A stretch of 64,000 bases of DNA from JAMXLO01 sp963812475 (GTDB lineage: Bacteria; Pseudomonadota; Alphaproteobacteria; Acetobacterales; Acetobacteraceae). Location of the stretch: assembly GCA_963812475.1 (NCBI GenBank), contig CAWEVI010000063.1, positions 1 to 64,000 on the forward strand. The letters run 5' to 3'. Both the position numbers and the translations under genes were made by a program. The notes under the pieces were generated by a model that made no database searches, was not told the DNA's origin, and saw only the letters and a program-made list of their open reading frames with translations. Below are positions 59,472 through 64,000 of the stretch, piece after piece (the stretch's first letter is position 1; every line of letters begins with the position of its first letter).

Positions 59472-59678
59472 TCAGGACTTCAGCAGGGTCATCAACAGGG
59501 CGAACAGCAGCAACGCCGCCCCCTGGAGTATCACCCGCCAGCGCATCAACGTGTTCGAGCGGGCGGGGTTGCCGCCGCCGCGAACCAGGCCCAACAGGCC
59601 CGCGAACAGCACACCGAGGGTGCCGAACATCAGCAGCGCGATCAGGATCACGAGGAATGTCTTCACGACCACCCACAT
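59472..59678 (-). CDS. Twin-transmembrane (HIG1-like) protein
   Basis: 68 aa with two hydrophobic helices (VVVKTFLVILIALLMFGTLG and VILQGAALLLFALLMTLLKS) separated by a short basic loop (GLVRGGGNPARSNTLMRWRV). The motif LRW/MRWRVILQGAALLLF is that of the small HIG1-domain or twin-transmembrane proteins seen near respiratory genes of alphaproteobacteria. The role is probably respiratory-complex support, by analogy only. It lies upstream of the etf operon on the same strand. Confidence 0.75.
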   Translation of the reverse strand: MWVVVKTFLVILIALLMFGTLGVLFAGLLGLVRGGGNPARSNTLMRWRVILQGAALLLFALLMTLLKS

Positions 59679-59788
59679 AGGAATCCGGCGGGGCTTCTAC
59701 ATCGGCCATGCCGGAATAGCATCCCGGCAATGATCTGCCGTCAGCGTGCCATTTTGTTGACCAACTTCAGCCGATCGTGTTCGGAGCC

Positions 59789-62173
59789 ATGCCGATGCTG
59801 CGACTGACGCTTCTCGCCTGCCTTGTGGCGTTCGCGCCTGGCCTGCCCGCACGGGCCCAACCAGCCGCCCAGGGCGGCGGCAGCGCGCCGGCGGCCACCG
59901 CGATCCAGGCACGTCCGCCCGTGACTCCCGCGACCCAGATCAGTCCGGACGATGCGCGCCGGGCGCTGGAGGTGCTGAACGATCCGCAAAAACGCGCGCA
60001 GATCACCTCGACCCTGGAGGTGATCGCAAGAACGCCGCCCTCGGCGCCGGCCGAGACCGCCTCTGCTGCCACGTCCCCCGCACCCGAGCCGGCGGGGGAG
60101 TCGGCGGGCCCGCTGGTGCCGAACAGTCTGGGGGCGGCGGTGCTGGTGGGTGCCTCGGGTTTCCTGACCCACCTGTCCGGCCAGGTGGTCGGCACGCTGG
60201 GGGCTGTCAGCAGCGTGCCGATGCTGTGGAACTGGCTGAGGATTACCTCGACCGACCCGTGGGCGCGCGGTGTCCTGCTCGACGCGGCGTGGCGCCTGGC
60301 GCTGGTACTGATCGTCGGCCTTGCGATCGAATGGGCAATCCGTGCCGCCGTCCGACGGCCGATCCTGGCGCTGATCCGCCAGGCGCCGAACGGCGGCCCG
60401 ACGGTGGACGAAAGCGGCGAGGCGCGCGCCGAACGGGGAGAGATCGAGCCGCCCCACCATCGGCGTATCGCGGCATTGGTGCTGCTGCGTCGTATGCCGC
60501 TGGTGCTCGGCCGGCTTGTTCTCGAGGTGCTGCCGGTGCTCGGTTTTCTGATCAGCGGCCATCTGATCGCGGGAAGTGCGTTGGGTGGCGACAATCTGAC
60601 GCGGCTCGTGCTGCTGGCGGCCATCGATGCCTACGGTTTGTGCGCGGCGATCCTGTGCATCGCACGCATGATGTTCTCGCCGGGCGAGTCTCGTATGCGA
60701 TTGCTGCATATCTCGGATGACACAGCCGCCTACGCCACACGCTGGACCAGGCTGCTCGTGGTGGTGACCGTTTTCGGTTATGCGATTGCGGAAGTCGGGC
60801 TGCTTCTGGGCCTGTCGGATGCTGCGCACGACGCGCTGCTGAAGGCATTCGGCCTCGCCGATCACGTATTCTTCGGCATTATCGTCATTCAGCAGCGCAA
60901 GGCGGTGCGGCAGGTGATACGCGCCCCGGCCGGAGCGATTGGTCCGTTCGCTGGGTTCCGCAACTGGCTGGCGCGCATCTGGCACTGGCTCGCACTTCTG
61001 TTGCTGGCCTCGCTCTGGCTTGCCTGGGTGGTGGAGATCCCGCATGGCTATTCGCTGATGCTGCGCTATTCGGTCAGCATCGTCGTAGTGCTGGCCGTGG
61101 CGCGTCTGGTGCAGATCGTCGCTCACGGTGCGCTCGATCGCATGCTCTCCGTCAGGCCGGAGGTGGTGTCGCGCTATCCCGGGATCGAGACGCGCCTTGT
61201 ACTTTATCACCGGGTGCTGCTCGGCGCCGCGCGCGCGCTCATTTTCCTTGCCGCCGCGATTGCGCTGCTGCAGCTATGGGGGCTCGGCTCGCTCGACTGG
61301 CTGACCGCAACGCAGCTTGGCCGGCGCGTGCTGTCCAGCCTGGTCACGTTGTCGGTGACGGTATTGCTGGCCCTGGCGGTCTGGGAAGCGGTCAATGCGG
61401 GGGTCGAGCGGCACCTTGCCAAGCTGACCCGCGACGCTCAGGTGGCACGCTCGGCGCGTCTGCGCACACTGCTGCCGTTGCTCCGGACGACTCTGTCGCT
61501 CACGATCCTGGTCGTCGCAGGCATGATGGTGTTGTCCGAGATCGGCGTTAACATCGGCCCGCTGCTGGCCGGCGCGGGCATCGTCGGCGTGGCGATCGGC
61601 TTCGGCTCGCAGAAGCTCGTGCAGGATCTGATCAACGGCATCTTCCTGTTGCTGGAGAATGCGATGCAGGTCGGGGACCAGGTCACCGTCTCGGGCCTGT
61701 CGGGCACGGTCGAGAACCTCTCGGTCCGCACCATCCGTCTGCGCGCGGGCGACGGCTCGGTGCACATCATCCCGTTCAGCTCGGTCACGTCGGTGACCAA
61801 CGTGAACCGCGGCATCGGCAACGCCTCGGTCAACGTCTGCGTTGCCTTCCATGAGGACACCGATCGGGTCTGCGAGGCATTGAAGGAGACCGCGGCCGGT
61901 ATGCGCAAGGAAACCGACTTCTCGGCCAAGATGCTGAGCGATCTGCAGCTGTGGGGCGTGGACAAGGTGGACGGTGGCGGCGTGACCATTGCTGGCCAAG
62001 TGGTCTGCACCGATTCCGGCCGTTGGAGCGTGCAGCGCGAATTCAATCGGCGGATGAAGAAGCGGTTCGAGGAATTAGGCATCGAAATCTACAACCCGGT
62101 GCGACGCATGGTCGCCTTGACGCAGATGACTAACGAATCGGTGCAACCGGACCCGGAGGCCGGCCGGCCATGA
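59789..62173 (+). CDS. MscS-family mechanosensitive channel, large periplasmic form
   Basis: 794 aa from ATG 59789 (59795 also possible). The signal peptide (MLRLTLLACLVAFAPGLPAR-AQ) is followed by a periplasmic region of about 150 aa and then many hydrophobic helices (for example RLALVLIVGLAIEWAIRAAV, WLALLLLASLWLAWVVEIPH, TLSLTILVVAGMMVLSEIGV). The MscS core is NIGPLLAGAGIVGVAIGFGS, QKLVQDLINGIFLLLENAMQ, VGDQVTVSGLSGTVENLSVR and HIIPFSSVTSVTNVNRG. The C-terminal beta domain follows. It releases solutes on hypo-osmotic shock. Its TGA overlaps the ATG of the next gene (ATGA). Confidence 0.92.
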   Translation: MPMLRLTLLACLVAFAPGLPARAQPAAQGGGSAPAATAIQARPPVTPATQISPDDARRALEVLNDPQKRAQITSTLEVIARTPPSAPAETASAATSPAPEPAGESAGPLVPNSLGAAVLVGASGFLTHLSGQVVGTLGAVSSVPMLWNWLRITSTDPWARGVLLDAAWRLALVLIVGLAIEWAIRAAVRRPILALIRQAPNGGPTVDESGEARAERGEIEPPHHRRIAALVLLRRMPLVLGRLVLEVLPVLGFLISGHLIAGSALGGDNLTRLVLLAAIDAYGLCAAILCIARMMFSPGESRMRLLHISDDTAAYATRWTRLLVVVTVFGYAIAEVGLLLGLSDAAHDALLKAFGLADHVFFGIIVIQQRKAVRQVIRAPAGAIGPFAGFRNWLARIWHWLALLLLASLWLAWVVEIPHGYSLMLRYSVSIVVVLAVARLVQIVAHGALDRMLSVRPEVVSRYPGIETRLVLYHRVLLGAARALIFLAAAIALLQLWGLGSLDWLTATQLGRRVLSSLVTLSVTVLLALAVWEAVNAGVERHLAKLTRDAQVARSARLRTLLPLLRTTLSLTILVVAGMMVLSEIGVNIGPLLAGAGIVGVAIGFGSQKLVQDLINGIFLLLENAMQVGDQVTVSGLSGTVENLSVRTIRLRAGDGSVHIIPFSSVTSVTNVNRGIGNASVNVCVAFHEDTDRVCEALKETAAGMRKETDFSAKMLSDLQLWGVDKVDGGGVTIAGQVVCTDSGRWSVQREFNRRMKKRFEELGIEIYNPVRRMVALTQMTNESVQPDPEAGRP

Positions 62174-62901
62174 CCACCGCGGCCGGGCTGGATCGGCTCG
62201 CGGTAACGCTGGCGGTGGACGGCTTTGCCTTCGTGCACGGCGCCGAAATGCGGGCGATGTTCGCCGCGCACGGTTCGCTGGCGGACTGGGAAGCGTTTGC
62301 GGCGAGTTGGGACGATCTGGGCCTCGATACCTACATGGCCGATGGCGGGCGCTACCGGAAGCGGCGCCATGCGACCTTCGCCGCGGCTGGCGGCGAGCCG
62401 ATCCGTCGCGGTCCGCACCAGCCGCATTTTCAAAGCCGCGATTACAATGCGCTGAACGGCGGCATCGCGCGCTGGTTCGATCCGGTGCTGCCCGAGATCG
62501 CAGCCGGTGCGACCCTGACTACGATCCTCGAGACGTGTCGCACGCTGTTCGAGCGACTTGCGACGACACGGGAGTGGCATGTCGAAGCACACCAGTTCCG
62601 CATCGAGGCGCGCAGCGGAGTCGAGGGCCGGCCGACGCCGGAGGGGATGCACCGGGACGGCGTGGACTATGTGCTGGTCCTGCTGATCGGCCGGCGCAAC
62701 ATCCAAAGCGGCGTGACCTCGATCCACGACGCGAGCGGGCGTGACCTCGGAAGCTTCACCCTGGCCGAACCGTTCGATGCGGCCTGGGTCGACGATCATC
62801 GCATGATGCACGGGGTGACGCCGGTCGAGCCGATCGATCCGAGTCGGCCCGGGTTCCGCGATGTGCTGGTGGTGACGTTCCGGCGAAAGGATGCTGCGTG
62901 A
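62170..62901 (+). CDS. 2OG-Fe dioxygenase (PF10014 type)
   Basis: 243 aa, with its ATG overlapping the MscS-type stop. The Fe(II) site is seen in GMHRDGVDYVLVLLIGRRNI (H-x-D) and DDHRMMHGVTPVEPIDPSRP (distal His), with the Arg of the FRDVLVVTF strand expected to bind 2-oxoglutarate. The N-terminal half (YRKRRHATF, HQPHFQSRDYNALNGGIARW) matches the IDO/amino-acid-hydroxylase-like PF10014 family. Characterised relatives hydroxylate free Ile, Leu or Met. The substrate here is unknown. Confidence 0.88.
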   Translation: MTTAAGLDRLAVTLAVDGFAFVHGAEMRAMFAAHGSLADWEAFAASWDDLGLDTYMADGGRYRKRRHATFAAAGGEPIRRGPHQPHFQSRDYNALNGGIARWFDPVLPEIAAGATLTTILETCRTLFERLATTREWHVEAHQFRIEARSGVEGRPTPEGMHRDGVDYVLVLLIGRRNIQSGVTSIHDASGRDLGSFTLAEPFDAAWVDDHRMMHGVTPVEPIDPSRPGFRDVLVVTFRRKDAA

Positions 62902-62958
62902 CGGGGCAGAACACGGAGCAAATTCACTGCGGTTTCTCAATTTTACGGCGCCTCATTT

Positions 62959-64000
62959 CTATCGGCCCAGATGGCGATCGAAGAACCCCGCGACCTCCGC
63001 ATTATACTCCCTTGTCTCTGGCGCATTGATGTCCCGATAATACTGCGCGTGCGACTCGCCCTCGAACACCTGCAGCACCGCTTCCACTCCGGCCTCGCGC
63101 AGCTTGCGATGAACGCGAACCGTGTTCGACAGGAACAGATCGCGCGTGCCGGTGGTCAGGATGGTCGGTGGAAACCCGTGCATGTCGCCATACACCGGTG
63201 ACAGCAGCGGGTCCTTCAGATCATGCCCGTTCGCGTACAGCAGCGCCGCCGCGTGCAGGAACCCGTCGTCCGACACCAGCACGTTGTCGAGCATCTCGTT
63301 CGCATAGAAACTGTCGCCGGTCTTCGTCATGTCGGACCACGGCGTACCTGGCGCGATGGCACCGGGCAGGGGCAGATGCTCCATCTTCGCGCGTAGCACC
63401 ATGGCCAGCGTCATGCCGCCGCCGGTGGAGGTGCCGAAGATGCCGACGTTCTTCGCCTTCGTCGTCTTCAGCACTGCGCGATACACCGCCATCGCATCGT
63501 CCATCGCGGCGGGATACGGATAGTCCGGCGGCATGCGGTAATCGACCGAGATCACCTTGAACCCGCCGAATCCGGCCAGCTCGATCGCCTCCTTGGTCGC
63601 CGCTTCGCCGGGGCTGAGCACGTAGGCGCCGCCATGCACATGCACCAGGACACGATCGCGGTTGCGGGGCGGAATAACTTTGGGCGTGACGATGAACGAC
63701 TTCACTCCGGCGATCGTGGTCGGCTGCACCGTCACGCCGAGCGCCGCGCGGATCTCGGGCAGCGTCGCAACGACCGCGCCCGCCGCCTTGTCGACGATCG
63801 CCTTCCATTCCGCCGGCGTTTTCGGCACGACATTCCAGGTCGGGTTATACGGCTGGGCAATGATCGCCTGCATCTGCGGGCTGACCGTGTCGGGCACCGG
63901 CACGATGTGCTCCGGCACGTGCCGCGCGCCTGGCGGCACTGGCGGAGTTGCCTCCTGCTGCGATTGCTGCGCGTACGACGTGCCGGCCAACAGCAGCGCC
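62959..64000 (-). CDS. Alpha/beta hydrolase (HSL-like esterase), cut by the window edge
   Basis: At least 347 codons; the frame continues beyond 64000 (the last visible residues are ALLLAGTSYAQQ, the end of a signal peptide with cleavage before or after AQQ). Esterase motifs are LVHVHGGAYVLSPGEAATK (HGG oxyanion loop), NVGIFGTSTGGGMTLAMVLR (nucleophile Ser), the acid near TILTTGTRDLFLSNTVR and the His in FEGESHAQYYRDI. It is a hormone-sensitive-lipase/BD-FAE-like exported esterase of unknown substrate, convergent with the dioxygenase gene. Confidence 0.87.
   Translation of the reverse strand, partial: ALLLAGTSYAQQSQQEATPPVPPGARHVPEHIVPVPDTVSPQMQAIIAQPYNPTWNVVPKTPAEWKAIVDKAAGAVVATLPEIRAALGVTVQPTTIAGVKSFIVTPKVIPPRNRDRVLVHVHGGAYVLSPGEAATKEAIELAGFGGFKVISVDYRMPPDYPYPAAMDDAMAVYRAVLKTTKAKNVGIFGTSTGGGMTLAMVLRAKMEHLPLPGAIAPGTPWSDMTKTGDSFYANEMLDNVLVSDDGFLHAAALLYANGHDLKDPLLSPVYGDMHGFPPTILTTGTRDLFLSNTVRVHRKLREAGVEAVLQVFEGESHAQYYRDINAPETREYNAEVAGFFDRHLGR

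Noticed and set aside
59741..61210. Open minus-strand frame of 489 codons
   Set aside because: Antisense to the MscS-type channel gene; the composition (His/Gln/Arg-rich) is non-protein-like.

Overview
The window looks like chromosomal DNA of a high-G+C alphaproteobacterium, most likely Rhodospirillales/Acetobacteraceae. This rests on codon usage, the mix of families (bacterial R-transferase Bpt, PaoABC-type molybdoenzyme, DUF1330, DUF2501, DUF4436, PF10014 dioxygenase) and the abundance of small orphan proteins; it is an inference, because there is no rRNA or phylogenetic marker. I saw no rRNA, tRNA, CRISPR array, intact transposon or recognisable DNA-binding regulator.

Layout. Positions 1-7000 form a decayed accessory segment: small orphan proteins, repeats, an IS630-type transposase remnant, two orphan type II secretion pseudopilins (gspK, and gspJ frameshifted) around a frameshifted GlcG/HbpS-like gene, and a truncated SAM/adenylate-cyclase gene. 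From 7100 to 14000, on the minus strand, lie an amidase, a PEP-mutase/isocitrate-lyase enzyme and a PaoA-PaoB-PaoC aldehyde/xanthine dehydrogenase operon. From 14100 to 19300 there are DUF4436, DUF900, DUF2501 and DUF1330 genes and two luciferase-like (LLM) oxidoreductases. From 19400 to 25000 a minus-strand set joins a TauD-type dioxygenase, an ABC solute-binding protein and two amidohydrolases. From 25000 to 43000 there is a dense array of catabolic enzymes: carboxylesterase, beta-propeller protein, PatB-type C-S lyase, tyrosine phosphatase, NtaA-type monooxygenase with MmgE/PrpD and a flavin reductase, beta-hydroxyacid dehydrogenase, MFS transporter, GMC oxidoreductase, GST, then amidohydrolase - crotonase - SDR. 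From 43000 to 51000 the content is more housekeeping or envelope-like (DUF4139, small proteins, Bpt, RDD, penicillin acylase). From 51100 to 54600 there is a tight plus-strand cluster: amidohydrolase - small orphan - Rieske protein - carboxymuconolactone decarboxylase - beta-hydroxyacid dehydrogenase. From 56700 to 59400 lies an Hbd-EtfA-EtfB operon, followed by an MscS-type channel translationally coupled to a 2OG-Fe dioxygenase and an edge-truncated esterase.

How the genes may work together. Most of the window reads as peripheral catabolism of small organic compounds, probably imported by the MFS carrier or bound by the solute-binding protein. Attack would be by flavin, Rieske/2OG and molybdenum enzymes, followed by hydrolytic steps (four amidohydrolases, an amidase, esterases, a crotonase resembling 6-oxocamphor hydrolase), with reducing equivalents passing to ETF. 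No substrate can be named from sequence alone.

A striking feature is gene damage. Six otherwise well-preserved genes (GlcG/HbpS-like, gspJ, SAM-cyclase, LLM, a duplicated dimeric-barrel protein, a beta-hydroxyacid dehydrogenase) carry frameshifts that all read as a net +1 base, and DUF2501 has an in-frame TAG. Either the locus is undergoing pseudogene formation or the assembly has insertion errors; raw reads would decide.
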